From Burkholderiaceae bacterium (GTDB lineage: Bacteria > Pseudomonadota > Gammaproteobacteria > Burkholderiales > Burkholderiaceae_D), in contig VERA01000002.1 of the NCBI GenBank assembly GCA_018882935.1, forward strand, positions 1 through 64,000: a DNA stretch of 64,000 nucleotides, written 5' to 3'. The notes beneath the pieces are model-generated. The model was not told where the DNA came from. It was given only the letters and a program-made list of their open reading frames with translations, and did no database searches. Numbering within the stretch: position 1 is the first letter of the stretch; each line of letters begins with the position of its first letter. Positions 1 through 10,041 of the stretch are shown piece after piece. The translations under genes were made by a program, and so were the position numbers.

Positions 1-177
1 TTCGTGTTTGGCGCAGAAACACGCGGCCTGGATCCAGCGCTGCGCGATAGCTTTCCACCAACTCAGCGCATCCGGCTGCCGATGCGACCCGATAATCGCA
101 GCCTGAATTTGTCTAATGCTGTTGCAGTTGTGGTGTTCGAGGCTTGGCGCCAGCACAATTTTGAGGGTGGCGCTTGA
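1..177 (+). CDS. trmL: tRNA (cytidine(34)-2'-O)-methyltransferase TrmL-like (SpoU family), C-terminal part, truncated by window start
   Basis: Frame 1 reads FVFGAETRGLDPALRDSFPPTQRIRLPMRPDNRSLNLSNAVAVVVFEAWRQ..., SpoU motif 3 (R-SLNLSNAVAVVVFE), stop at 175-177. Confidence 0.85.
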   Translation, partial: FVFGAETRGLDPALRDSFPPTQRIRLPMRPDNRSLNLSNAVAVVVFEAWRQHNFEGGA

Positions 178-217
178 GCCTATAATCCGGTTTTTGCAGC
201 GTTTTTATGGAGTATTC

Positions 218-712
218 ATGAGCAAAATTTTATGGCGTGCTTGCCTACTGTGTCTGCTAAGCGTGATGGGTACTGCGCAGGCGCAATCGGTGGTCATCAA
301 TAAAGCGGTGGCGCGCGCTACCGTCGGCAAAATGCCGAACGGCGCGGCTTTCCTTCAAATTGAAAACAAAGGGCCTGACGATGTGCTGTTGTCGGGCAGC
401 TCGCCCGCATCGTCACGCATTGAGATTCACACGATGACGATGGAAGGTGATGTGATGAAAATGCGCGCACTTGATCAGCTTGAACTGAAAGCCGGCCAGC
501 GCCTCGAGATGAAACCCGGCGCCGGCATACACATCATGCTGATGGGCTTGAAAAAACCACTCGCGGTGGGCGACAAGTTTCCGTTAACCCTAAACTTTCG
601 TCAGGCGGGGAAAATTGAAACCACGGTCGACGTGGTGGACATGAAAATGCCAATGAAGAAAGGCGAGATGCATGAGCATCACGGGCAGCATCACAAAGGA
701 AATAGTGATTAA
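218..712 (+). CDS. Periplasmic copper chaperone PCu(A)C family protein
   Basis: ORF with internal start MSKILWRACLL + signal peptide; IEIHTMTMEGDVMKMR...L-PGG/AGIHIMLMGL motif; His/Met-rich C-terminus. Confidence 0.85.
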   Translation: MSKILWRACLLCLLSVMGTAQAQSVVINKAVARATVGKMPNGAAFLQIENKGPDDVLLSGSSPASSRIEIHTMTMEGDVMKMRALDQLELKAGQRLEMKPGAGIHIMLMGLKKPLAVGDKFPLTLNFRQAGKIETTVDVVDMKMPMKKGEMHEHHGQHHKGNSD

Positions 713-764
713 CCTAAACCCCGTCACCGCAGTACAGGCCAGCATGAGACGACATTTTTGCTCT

Positions 765-794
765 TGATGCCGGCCTTCGCCGGCATGACGGCTC
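765..794. repeat. Dispersed REP-like palindrome (opposite orientation)
   Basis: gatgccggccttcgccggcatgacggc, reverse complement contains gccgtcatgccggcgaaggccggcatc. Confidence 0.6.
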
Positions 795-854
795 GATCAG
801 CCTTCCATGGTCGGCTTTGGGCTTTAGACTTTGGGTCAATGCGCGCAACTCCCT

Positions 855-882
855 CGTCACTCCGGCGCAGGCCGGAGTCCAG
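855..882. repeat. Dispersed REP-like palindrome
   Basis: cgtcactccggcgcaggccggagtccag. Confidence 0.6.
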
Positions 883-893
883 TTTGAAGCAGG

Positions 894-1772
894 CTATGTG
901 GTAACCGGGGTAAGGCGGGCCAGAGCCTCTTTGCGATAGCGATTCAATTCCTGCACGCTGGTGAAGCTACGCTCGAACAGCAGTGACAAGTTGTGCAAAA
1001 TACGGTCAACTACCTTGGTCTCCCACTGATCGTCAAACTTGATCTGTTTGTCGAGCCAGGCTTCCAGCCACTGCGGATCAGGCAAGCGGCTTTGTACTGT
1101 GTCATTCGGGAACAACGACTGATTAACGTGCAAATTAGTTGGGTGCAAAGGTTTTTCGGTGCGCCGCGCCGAGGCCATTAACACACCAATTTTGGCGAAC
1201 GCCGCACGCGCGTTATCGCCGAATTCGGTCAGTGCTTTCTTCATGTAGCGCAAATATGCGCCACCATGACGCGCCTCGTCCTGGCTGATGGTTTTGTAGA
1301 TATGCTTGATGACAGGCTCGGTATGCCACTCAGCCGCACAGCGATACCAGTGGTTTAACCGAACCTCACCGCAGAAGTGCAGCATCAAGGTTTCCAGCGG
1401 CGGCGCCGGGTCGAATTCGAACCGCACCTTGTGCAGCTCTTCTTCGGTGGGATGCAGATCGGGACGAAAGCGGCGCAAGTACTCCATCAGCACCAAAGCG
1501 TGCTTTTGCTCTTCAAAAAACCAGACCGACATGAATGCAGAAAAATCACTATCGTCCCGGTTATCTCGCAAGAACATTTCGGTGGCCGGCAGCGCGGCCC
1601 ACTCGGTAATGGCATTCATCTTGATGGTGCGCGCCTGCTCGTCGGACAGTTTGTCCGCGTCGAACTGATCCCATGGAATATCGGTTTCCATGTTCCAGCG
1701 GACTTGCTCAAGAGATCGGAAAAGCTCGGGGTACAACATGAGAAAAATCCAGCGAAGCCAAGAAATTGCCAC
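894..1772 (-). CDS. Ferritin-like (di-iron) domain protein
   Basis: 292 aa; paired carboxylate/His motifs FFEEQKHA and QDEARHGG typical of ferritin-like/acyl-desaturase-like di-iron folds. Confidence 0.7.
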   Translation of the reverse strand: MAISWLRWIFLMLYPELFRSLEQVRWNMETDIPWDQFDADKLSDEQARTIKMNAITEWAALPATEMFLRDNRDDSDFSAFMSVWFFEEQKHALVLMEYLRRFRPDLHPTEEELHKVRFEFDPAPPLETLMLHFCGEVRLNHWYRCAAEWHTEPVIKHIYKTISQDEARHGGAYLRYMKKALTEFGDNARAAFAKIGVLMASARRTEKPLHPTNLHVNQSLFPNDTVQSRLPDPQWLEAWLDKQIKFDDQWETKVVDRILHNLSLLFERSFTSVQELNRYRKEALARLTPVTT

Positions 1773-1852
1773 GATTTTATCAATAATGCTCGATGACGAT
1801 TGCGCGTCAATGACGCCCGACGATGGCTCAGCGATTAATTTTCAATTTGCTA

Positions 1853-3388
1853 TCAGAGTGCGTCTAAATTCTGCAGCATCACCGCCGCCTGCTTGCGAAT
1901 TGCCGCGCGCTCGGGGTCGCTGAGCCGGCTCAGATTTTTTGCCATCAGCGCGGTGCGCGGGTTGCTGCCGAGCGCCTTTGCGTGCTTGTCGATGAAATTC
2001 CAGTACAAGGTGGTGAACGGGCAGGCGCTATCGCCGGTGCGTTGGGCCGGGTCGTAACGGCAACCGCTGCAGTAATTGCTCTGCCGATGGATGTAAGCGC
2101 CGCTCGCGACATACGGCTTGCTGGTAAAGCGTGGGCCGCAAGCGTGGAGCGCCATGCCGGCGGTGTTGGGTAGCTCGACCCATTCAATCGCATCGACATA
2201 TATCGCAAGGTACCAGTCCTCGACCTGCTGCGGCGATAGCTCGGCTAACAGCGCGAAATTACCCGTCACCATCAGGCGCTGAATATGATGCGCGTAGCCA
2301 TAGGCCAGGGTCTGTTGCAGGCAATCACGCACGCACGCCATGTGCGTCTCACCGCTCCAGAACCATGCAGGTAAATCACGCTGATGACCGTAATGATTCG
2401 CCTCGCGCATAGCCGGCATATCAAGCCAGTACACCCCACGAATGAATTCACGCCAACCCAAAATCTGCCGGATGAATCCCTCTACCGCCTCGAGCGGCGC
2501 TGTGCCGTTGTAGTGGGCTTGCTCAGCAGCCGCGATCACCTCACGCGGGTCAAGCAAATGCAGATTGAGCGCCGCTGATAGCAGTGAGTGCCAGCCCGCG
2601 GGCGTGTTAGTCCACATCGCGTCTTGATACTTGCCGAAATTTGGCAGTCGATCGCGAATGAATGTGTCTAGCGCGATCAGTGCCTGTTCGCGTGTCACCG
2701 GCCAGAAAAAATGCTGGGTAGCCCCAGGGTGATCAGGGAAACGCTGCTCTACTTCGGCGATCACCGTCGCAGTCAGCGCGTCTGGTGCGAAAGCAGCGGG
2801 CAGCGGTATCGCGCCGGGTCCGGTTTTTTTGGGATAGCTGCTGCGATTTTCAACATCAAAATTCCACTGCCCGCCAACAGGCTCACCTGCTTGCATCAAT
2901 ACTTGGTGGCGCTTGCGCATGTCGCGATAAAAAAACTCCATGCGAAGTTCGCGCTTGTTTTTGGCCCATGCTGCAAATTCGGTACGACTGCAAAGAAAGT
3001 GTGTGTCATCAACCCAATGACACGGAAGCTGCGCCGCCTTGCAGGTCTCGGCGATCAGATTACGCATTCGGAATTCACCCGCCTCGAGCAGCTTGAGTGA
3101 TTGCGGTCGATGGCGCTGCAATGCCGCGGCCAGTCGTGCGGCAAATGAGGTGTCGGCATGCGCCGCCAGCGCGACGTAGTCCAGCGGCCAGCCGCGCGCG
3201 CGCAATTGCCCGGCAAAATGCCGCATGGCGGACAAGAACATCACAATGCGGGCCTTGTGCGACCAGACCTCGGTGGCTTCGCTGTCGGCCTCGATCATCA
3301 GCACGGCGTCTTGCGCCGGGTCGAAGTCCGACAACGCCGGGCTGTGCATGCTGAGCTGGTCACCGAGCACAAGGATTAAATGTCGCAT
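1853..3388 (-). CDS. Cryptochrome/photolyase family protein, FeS-containing PhrB/CryB type
   Basis: MRHLILVLGDQLS start (ORF track extends further upstream); C-terminal Cys ladder HACGPRF...YCSGCRYDP...SACPF fits FeS-BCP photolyases. Confidence 0.88.
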   Translation of the reverse strand: MRHLILVLGDQLSMHSPALSDFDPAQDAVLMIEADSEATEVWSHKARIVMFLSAMRHFAGQLRARGWPLDYVALAAHADTSFAARLAAALQRHRPQSLKLLEAGEFRMRNLIAETCKAAQLPCHWVDDTHFLCSRTEFAAWAKNKRELRMEFFYRDMRKRHQVLMQAGEPVGGQWNFDVENRSSYPKKTGPGAIPLPAAFAPDALTATVIAEVEQRFPDHPGATQHFFWPVTREQALIALDTFIRDRLPNFGKYQDAMWTNTPAGWHSLLSAALNLHLLDPREVIAAAEQAHYNGTAPLEAVEGFIRQILGWREFIRGVYWLDMPAMREANHYGHQRDLPAWFWSGETHMACVRDCLQQTLAYGYAHHIQRLMVTGNFALLAELSPQQVEDWYLAIYVDAIEWVELPNTAGMALHACGPRFTSKPYVASGAYIHRQSNYCSGCRYDPAQRTGDSACPFTTLYWNFIDKHAKALGSNPRTALMAKNLSRLSDPERAAIRKQAAVMLQNLDAL

Positions 3389-3608
3389 CACGTCTTTCTT
3401 TGATCGGCCCGCGCTATCGGCTGTTCGGCTTATCGCTGGGGTTTGGGGTTGTTTAGATGCTGATTTGACACAAAAGATACTATCGATAGCGGCCACTTGA
3501 ATAGACGCGCTTTTTACCGCCACGGTATCAATTTATCAGTCGCCGGAAAGATTTTTCAAAGTAGGCTAGACTGACCGCATTGGGATTATTTCTATAGGTG
3601 TCAAAGCG

Positions 3609-4181
3609 ATGAAAACTCCTCTGACTCTGCGCTTGAAGCCGATCGCGTCGTCGATTATTGTGCTGTCAGCCCTGTTGCCTGTGTTTGCGTCTGCGGCCAA
3701 CTGCCCTGCGCTGCTGAATCATAAATTTAATCGCCTGCAAGACGAAACCCAGCAGGATTTGTGTCAGTATGCCGGCAAAGCCGTGGTGGTGGTGAACACA
3801 GCAAGCTATTGCGGTTTCACCTCGCAGTACGATGGCCTTGAGAAGCTGTACGCCAAGTACAAAGACAAAGGGCTGGTGGTGTTGGGCTTTCCTTCGAATG
3901 ATTTTTCGCAGGAGCCCGACGACAACAAAAAAATCGCTGACTTCTGCCACAACACCTACGGCGTGAAGTTTCCGATGTTCTCGAAAAGCTCGGTAAAGGG
4001 TAAGGAAGCGAACCCTTTGTTCACCGCGCTGACCAAGGCCGGCGCGAAAGAGCCCTCCTGGAATTTCAACAAGTATCTGATCGACCGCGATGGCAAACTG
4101 GTCGGTAGTTTTGGCAGCATGACCCGGCCTGACGATAAATCATTCGTCAGCGCACTCGAAAAAGCGCTCGGACCACAGTAG
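3609..4181 (+). CDS. Glutathione peroxidase
   Basis: VVVVNTASYCGFTSQYDGLEKLY...VLGFPSNDF...PSWNFNKYLIDRDGKLV. Confidence 0.92.
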   Translation: MKTPLTLRLKPIASSIIVLSALLPVFASAANCPALLNHKFNRLQDETQQDLCQYAGKAVVVVNTASYCGFTSQYDGLEKLYAKYKDKGLVVLGFPSNDFSQEPDDNKKIADFCHNTYGVKFPMFSKSSVKGKEANPLFTALTKAGAKEPSWNFNKYLIDRDGKLVGSFGSMTRPDDKSFVSALEKALGPQ

Positions 4182-4309
4182 CGCAAGCTTTTAAGCTGCG
4201 ACGCCTCCCGGCTGACCGCTGGCGGCACGCCAGGGTGACCTTCCCCCCGATCCTAGTCACTTCCTGTCGGGCGTCGTAGCACTTTTATTCTTGATTGTCA
4301 GGACTCGAC

Positions 4310-5611
4310 ATGAAGATCGCAGTCATTGGATCCGGTATTTCCGGACTGTCTGCCGCTTGGCAATTGTCATGCGACGGGCACGAGGTGTCGCTGTTCGAAG
4401 CCGGTGACTACTTCGGTGGGCACACCAACACGGTTGATGTCGATATCGACGGGCAGCGCTTTGGCGTGGACACCGGTTTTTTGGTGTTCAACCACCGCAC
4501 GTATCCGAATCTGGTGCGCTTGTTCGAGCAGCTGAAGGTTCATACCAGCGCCAGCGATATGTCATTCGCAGTAAAGATGCCAATGACATCATCACCCGAT
4601 GCGCGCATTCTCGAGTGGGCCGGCAGTAACCTCGACACCGTGTTTGCGCAAAGGCGTAATCTGTTTTCGCTACGTTTCTTGCGCATGCTGCGCGATATCT
4701 TACGCTTCAATCGACAAACGACCGAAATGGCACTGACTGCTACTGCCATGGATGAAGTGTCGCTTGGTGATTTTCTGGCCGCAAACCACTACAGCACCGA
4801 GTTCCGAGACTGGTACCTGTTGCCGATGGCCGGATGTATCTGGTCTTGCCCTACCGAGCAAATGCTGGCGTTTCCGTTGGCGACCTTCGTGCGCTTCTGT
4901 CACAACCATGGCCTGATTCAAGTGAGTGACCGTCCGCAGTGGCACACCGTAACAGGTGGCGCGCGTCATTATGTGCAGAAAATGCTGGAAGCTATTCCGC
5001 ACCGCTTCCTGAACACTGCAGTGAGCTCCGTGCGCCGTGTGCCTCTTGGTACAAGCTATCAGGTTCGTATTGAATCATCGCGCGGTGTGCAACTGTTTGA
5101 TCATGCTGTGCTGGCCGCGCATAGCGATCAGTCGCTACAGTTACTGCACGATGCCAACGATGCAGAACGTGCGGTGTTGGCGGCGGTGGGCTACCAACCC
5201 AATAAAGCGGTGTTGCACACCGACGCCAGCTGTTTGCCCGAATCTCGCAAAGCCTGGTCGGCATGGAACTACGAGAGTACGGGCCCGGGCGAATCACGTG
5301 TCTGCGTGCACTATTTGCTGAACAAGCTACAGCCGTTACCGGTTAAAACGCCTGTAATCGTCTCACTCAACCCGATACACGCACCCGATCCCGCTAAAGT
5401 ACTGGCACGCTTCGACTATGCGCACCCGGTATTCGATGGACCAGCGGTGAGTGCGCAGCAGAAGCTGTTGTCGCTGCAGGGAGCGCGTAACACCTGGTTT
5501 GCCGGCGCATGGACAGGCTACGGTTTTCATGAAGATGGTCTGAAATCCGGTTTGTCGGTCGCCGCAGCGATTACTGCCGGCGTCGGTGTTGCGGTCAAGC
5601 AGGCTGCCTAG
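4310..5611 (+). CDS. NAD(P)/FAD-dependent oxidoreductase (amine-oxidase like) of CFA-type clusters
   Basis: N-terminal MKIAVIGSGISGLSAAWQLSCDGHEVSLFEAGDYFGGHTNTV Rossmann FAD motif. Confidence 0.88.
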   Translation: MKIAVIGSGISGLSAAWQLSCDGHEVSLFEAGDYFGGHTNTVDVDIDGQRFGVDTGFLVFNHRTYPNLVRLFEQLKVHTSASDMSFAVKMPMTSSPDARILEWAGSNLDTVFAQRRNLFSLRFLRMLRDILRFNRQTTEMALTATAMDEVSLGDFLAANHYSTEFRDWYLLPMAGCIWSCPTEQMLAFPLATFVRFCHNHGLIQVSDRPQWHTVTGGARHYVQKMLEAIPHRFLNTAVSSVRRVPLGTSYQVRIESSRGVQLFDHAVLAAHSDQSLQLLHDANDAERAVLAAVGYQPNKAVLHTDASCLPESRKAWSAWNYESTGPGESRVCVHYLLNKLQPLPVKTPVIVSLNPIHAPDPAKVLARFDYAHPVFDGPAVSAQQKLLSLQGARNTWFAGAWTGYGFHEDGLKSGLSVAAAITAGVGVAVKQAA

Positions 5612-5626
5612 CGCTGTTGTCAGACG

Positions 5627-6424
5627 ATGACTGTGATGAATGCAAACACCGTGATGCTGAGTATGGGCTCAGTCCGACATCAGCGGCTGCGTCCAGCAGC
5701 CAACACGTTCAGCTATGGCGTGTTCACCTTGATGCTGCCGCTGCGCACCCTTGGCGATGGTGGTTTGAGTACTAAGCTATGCTCGCGTAATCGATTTAAT
5801 CTGCTGTCGTTTTATGATCGCGACCATGGCGACGGCAAATCCCCGCTGCTGCAGTGGCTGGATACGCTCTTGCGCGGTGAAGGCATTACCGACGCGGATG
5901 GCGAGGTTTGGCTACAGACGTTTCCGCGCGTGCTGGGGTATGTGTTTAATCCCGTGTCGTTCTGGTTTTGTCACCGCCCTGATGGCGCCCTGCGCGCCAT
6001 AGTTTGCGAGGTCAATAATACCTTTGGCGAGCGCCACTGCTACCTGCTCGACACCGGCGGGCCTATGCAATGGGGGCAGTCGCACACTGCCAGCAAAGTG
6101 TTTCATGTTTCACCCTTTTGTGCCGTGGATGGAAGTTATCGCTTCCGCTTCATGCGCACATTACATAACCAAGAAGGCGCCAATACAGAGCGCATAGTGG
6201 CACGCATCGAGTATCACGATGCACAAGGTCCCTTGCTACTGACCAGTGTCAGCGGCAAGTTACTCGCTTTAAATGATGTACGCGCAGCGCAAGCGTTTTT
6301 ACGCTACCCGCTGATGAGCTTTGGTGTGATTGCCCGTATCCACTGGCAAGCGCTACGGCTCTTTATCAAGCGCGTACCTTTTTTCAGCAAACCACATCCT
6401 CCACAGAAAGCGCTCAGCCGATGA
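5627..6424 (+). CDS. DUF1365 domain-containing protein
   Basis: VRHQRLRPAANTFSYGVF...YVFNPVSFWFCHRPDG; between the FAD oxidoreductase and CFA synthase. Confidence 0.88.
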   Translation: MTVMNANTVMLSMGSVRHQRLRPAANTFSYGVFTLMLPLRTLGDGGLSTKLCSRNRFNLLSFYDRDHGDGKSPLLQWLDTLLRGEGITDADGEVWLQTFPRVLGYVFNPVSFWFCHRPDGALRAIVCEVNNTFGERHCYLLDTGGPMQWGQSHTASKVFHVSPFCAVDGSYRFRFMRTLHNQEGANTERIVARIEYHDAQGPLLLTSVSGKLLALNDVRAAQAFLRYPLMSFGVIARIHWQALRLFIKRVPFFSKPHPPQKALSR

Positions 6425-7656
6425 ACAAATCACTTAGTGTCAGCATGGAGCTGACAACAGAATCGCCCTCGCACGATACAAGCACAATGCCGATGCCGCC
6501 GCAAGCGCGGGTATTGCTGCAAATGCTGCGCCGAATTCAGCATGGCGCATTACGACTGACCTGCCCGGATGGCAGCGTGCTGCAATTTGGTGAATCTGAT
6601 GCACCGGTTGCGCTGCGTCTGAACAATTGGAAGCCCTGCATGGCGGCGATGAAATCGGGCGATATCGGCTTCGCCGAGAGCTTTATCGCTGGCGACTGGC
6701 ATACCGATGACTTGACCGCGCTGCTTCAGCTACTGGTACGTAATCGCAATGCCCTGGAACAGGCAATTTACGGCAGCTGGTGGGGCGGTTTGCTGTACCG
6801 CGTGCGGCACCTGTTCAACCGTAACTCCAAAACCGGTAGTCGCCGCAATATTCACGCGCACTACGATATCGGTAATGCGTTTTATCGTCTGTGGCTGGAT
6901 CCGTCCATGACCTATTCCAGCGCACTATTCAATCACCCAGGCATGAGCTTGCAAGAGGCGCAGCAGGCGAAGTACGCGCGCATTCTGTCGGAATTGCACG
7001 TGAGCGAAGGCGCGCGCTTGTTGGAGATTGGCTGCGGCTGGGGCGGCTTTGCCGAGCTTGCCACGCGTAACGGCATGCACATGACCGGGCTGACGATTTC
7101 GACCGAGCAGCTGGCATTTGCCGAACAGCGCCTGCAGCAAGCCGGTATGGCCGGGCGCGCTGAACTCCGGCTGCAAGATTACCGCGATGTGACCGGCGAA
7201 TTCGACGGTATTGCCTCGATCGAGATGTTTGAGGCAGTGGGCGAGCAGTACTGGGACAGTTACTTCAGCACGATCGCGGCGCGGCTGAAGTCCGGTGCGC
7301 ATGCCTGTATACAGACCATCACGATTGATGACGCGCTATTCGAGCGCTACCGTAAAGGTAGTGACTTTATTCAGCAGTATATTTTCCCGGGCGGGATGCT
7401 GCCGTCACCCAGCGTGTTCCGCGCGCATGCAGAACGACACGGGCTCGAGGTGGTCGATGCCTTTGCATTCGGGCTCGATTACGCCCGCACGCTGGCGCAG
7501 TGGCACCTTTCTTTCAACGCGGTGCTGCCGGAGGTAAGAGCGCAAGGCTTTGATGAGCGCTTCATCCGCACCTGGCAGTTTTATCTTGCGTACTGCGAGG
7601 CCGGCTTCCGCGAGCACAATATCGATCTATTCCAGTTCACACTGCGCAAACCGTGA
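6421..7656 (+). CDS. Cyclopropane-fatty-acyl-phospholipid synthase family methyltransferase
   Basis: HYDIGNAFYRLWLDPSMTYSSALF...LLEIGCGWGGFAELA...IEMFEAVGEQYW...YIFPGGMLPS. Confidence 0.93.
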   Translation: MNKSLSVSMELTTESPSHDTSTMPMPPQARVLLQMLRRIQHGALRLTCPDGSVLQFGESDAPVALRLNNWKPCMAAMKSGDIGFAESFIAGDWHTDDLTALLQLLVRNRNALEQAIYGSWWGGLLYRVRHLFNRNSKTGSRRNIHAHYDIGNAFYRLWLDPSMTYSSALFNHPGMSLQEAQQAKYARILSELHVSEGARLLEIGCGWGGFAELATRNGMHMTGLTISTEQLAFAEQRLQQAGMAGRAELRLQDYRDVTGEFDGIASIEMFEAVGEQYWDSYFSTIAARLKSGAHACIQTITIDDALFERYRKGSDFIQQYIFPGGMLPSPSVFRAHAERHGLEVVDAFAFGLDYARTLAQWHLSFNAVLPEVRAQGFDERFIRTWQFYLAYCEAGFREHNIDLFQFTLRKP

Positions 7657-8240
7657 AAACCGTGCTGATGCGATTTGGCGTGCGTCGCGCGCTGTTGCTG
7701 TGGCTGTTGTTGCTGTCGTTGCCCAGTGCGCTGCTGATTATGTTGGCGACCACGCCGCGTACTGCAGTGGCGAATGCTGCTGCAGTTAAACAGCTGCTGC
7801 CCGAAGCCTCGGTAATCGGTAGCGGCAGCTTCCGCTGGCTTGGGCTGAAACTGTACGATGCCTCATTGTGGGTAGATCGCAGCAACTTTAATCCGGATAC
7901 TTGGCAGCGCGCTCCGCTAGCGCTTGAGCTCAACTATGCGCGCACGCTGGAGGGTAAGCGCATCGCTGAGGCCAGCATCGATGAAATGAAAAAACTCGGC
8001 ATCGGTAGCGCCGCTCAGCATAAAGCCTGGGGCGAGGCGATGCGGCAGGTTTTTCCGGATGTGGATAAGACCACGCAACTCACCGGGCTTTATGCTCCCG
8101 GTCAGGCGACACGATTTTTTCGTAACGGGGTAGCGATCGGCGAGATCACTGATCCCGAGTTTGGCCCCGCGTTTTTTGCGATCTGGTTGCACCCGAAAAC
8201 GACTGCGCCCAAGTTGCGCACTGCACTGCTCGGTCGGTGA
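7653..8240 (+). CDS. Chalcone isomerase-like family protein
   Basis: GSGSFRWLGLKLYDASLWV...GLYAPGQATRFFRNGVAIGEITDPEFGPAFFAIWLHPKT. Confidence 0.8.
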   Translation: MKTVLMRFGVRRALLLWLLLLSLPSALLIMLATTPRTAVANAAAVKQLLPEASVIGSGSFRWLGLKLYDASLWVDRSNFNPDTWQRAPLALELNYARTLEGKRIAEASIDEMKKLGIGSAAQHKAWGEAMRQVFPDVDKTTQLTGLYAPGQATRFFRNGVAIGEITDPEFGPAFFAIWLHPKTTAPKLRTALLGR

Positions 8241-9472
8241 TGTCATTGACGCGTGCGCAGCTGTTTGCGTACGGCGCCTTCGGTTTTCCGCTGGCGCTGG
8301 TTGCGCTACCGATTTATGTGATGGTGCCGCAGTTATATGCTGCGCAGCTGGGTATGTCGTTGGCGACCGTTGGTACCTTGCTTCTCGCCGCGCGCACCTT
8401 TGATGCATTCATTGACCCGCCGCTGGGGCGTTGGATGGATGGTGCGCGGTCGGGTGGTTATCCGAACTTTATTCTGCTGTCACTGCCGCTACTGGCTATC
8501 GGTTTTGCGGCATTAATGCTACCGCCGACGCTGGCGCCCGATACTTTAGTGCTGTGGTTTAGTGCGAGCCTGATTCTGGTCTATCTTGGCTACTCGATAG
8601 CCACCATTGCACACAATAGTTGGGGCGCGCGCCTGACTCAGCAGCGTGGCGAACGCACCCGCCTCACCGCGCTACGTGAGGGCTGCGCGCTGGCAGGCGT
8701 AGTGATGGCGGCGGTCTTACCGCCACTGGCCGGGCGCACGGGCTTGTGCATCAGCTTCGTCATCGCACTCTTGCTCACCGCTTTTTTGCTGCTACGTCAA
8801 GCACCGCGCGCAGTCAGCGCGTCAGTATCTACATCTCCATCTCATTGGTTACTGCCGCTGAGACAATCACGCTTTCGCTGGCTATTTGCGATCTACGCAA
8901 TCAATGGCATTGCTGCTGCCGTACCTGCCACATTATTTTTGTTTTTTGTGTCGGATCGTCTATTGCTACCCGACCAAGCCCCATTATTTTTGTTGCTGTA
9001 TTTTTTATCTGCAGCGTTAGCATTACCACTCTGGACCCGACTGGCAGCGCGTATCGGCGAGTCGCGCGCCTGGCTGTCAGCGATGCTGCTTGCAGTGGTT
9101 GCGTTCTTGTGGACTGCGCAATTAGCGACGGGTGCCATGCTGCCATTCGCAGTGATTTGCGTACTGACCGGCGCCGCACTCGGCGCAGACCTTGCACTAC
9201 CGCCGGCGCTGCTCGCCGGGGTGATAGGCAGCGCGGGCCACGGCGGTGAGCATGAAGGCAGTTACTTCGGCTTATGGAGCTGGGTCACCAAAATGAATCT
9301 TGCGCTCGCCGCGGGAATTTCATTGCCATTACTAGGCTGGCTTGGTTACACGCCAGGCACCACAGACGCCAGCGCTCTATCGGCGCTGACGCTTGCTTAT
9401 GCGGTGTTGCCCTGTGGTCTAAAAATCTGTGCCGCGCTAGTACTGTGGCGAGCGCCTTTATCAGACATATAA
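8237..9472 (+). CDS. MFS transporter (GPH/MelB-like)
   Basis: Polytopic hydrophobic protein; DAFIDPPLGRWMD motif and 12-TM-like pattern. Confidence 0.82.
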   Translation: MMSLTRAQLFAYGAFGFPLALVALPIYVMVPQLYAAQLGMSLATVGTLLLAARTFDAFIDPPLGRWMDGARSGGYPNFILLSLPLLAIGFAALMLPPTLAPDTLVLWFSASLILVYLGYSIATIAHNSWGARLTQQRGERTRLTALREGCALAGVVMAAVLPPLAGRTGLCISFVIALLLTAFLLLRQAPRAVSASVSTSPSHWLLPLRQSRFRWLFAIYAINGIAAAVPATLFLFFVSDRLLLPDQAPLFLLLYFLSAALALPLWTRLAARIGESRAWLSAMLLAVVAFLWTAQLATGAMLPFAVICVLTGAALGADLALPPALLAGVIGSAGHGGEHEGSYFGLWSWVTKMNLALAAGISLPLLGWLGYTPGTTDASALSALTLAYAVLPCGLKICAALVLWRAPLSDI

Positions 9473-9480
9473 AAGGAGAA

Positions 9481-10041
9481 ATGCGTATGTGGACATCTGC
9501 TTGGCGTGCACTGTTGGTAGGCGCGCATGTATTCGTCGTATTTTCACTCGCAGGTTGTGGCGCGACACTACAACCCGCTGACTACGCTGCCGAGCAGCCT
9601 AAGCTCGATCTGAAATCGTATTTCAATGGCACCGTTGATGCTTGGGGTGTGTTTCAAGACCGTAACGGTAAGGTTGTCAAACGCTTCACGGTGGTGATGG
9701 ACTGCACATGGGAGGGTGATACCGGCACGCTGGATGAGCACTTCACCTATTCCGACGGCACTAAACAGCGCCGTATCTGGACGCTAAAAAAAATAGGCGA
9801 CAATCGCTACACGGGTACGGCTTCGGATGTGATCGGTGAAGCGACTGGCTCTACTGGCGGCAATGCCTTCAATTGGCGCTACACGCTGGCCTTGCCGGTT
9901 GATGGCAGCACCTACCATGTCAGCTTTGATGACTGGATGTTCATGATGGATGACAAGGTCATGCTGAACCGCGCTGTCATGAGCAAATTCGGCTTCCGGC
10001 TCGGCGAGGTCACGCTTTCGTTTCGCAAGCGCGAGTCTTGA
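9481..10041 (+). CDS. DUF3833-like lipoprotein
   Basis: Lipobox SLAGC; LDLKSYFNGTVDAWGVFQDRNGKVVKRF...; cluster context. Confidence 0.8.
   Translation: MRMWTSAWRALLVGAHVFVVFSLAGCGATLQPADYAAEQPKLDLKSYFNGTVDAWGVFQDRNGKVVKRFTVVMDCTWEGDTGTLDEHFTYSDGTKQRRIWTLKKIGDNRYTGTASDVIGEATGSTGGNAFNWRYTLALPVDGSTYHVSFDDWMFMMDDKVMLNRAVMSKFGFRLGEVTLSFRKRES

Noticed and set aside
4240-4310. Possible ECF (RpoE/ChrR-type) promoter gatcc-N-cgta before the FAD oxidoreductase
   Set aside because: Spacing from gatcc to cgta does not fit the consensus I recall; a motif scan or TSS mapping would be needed
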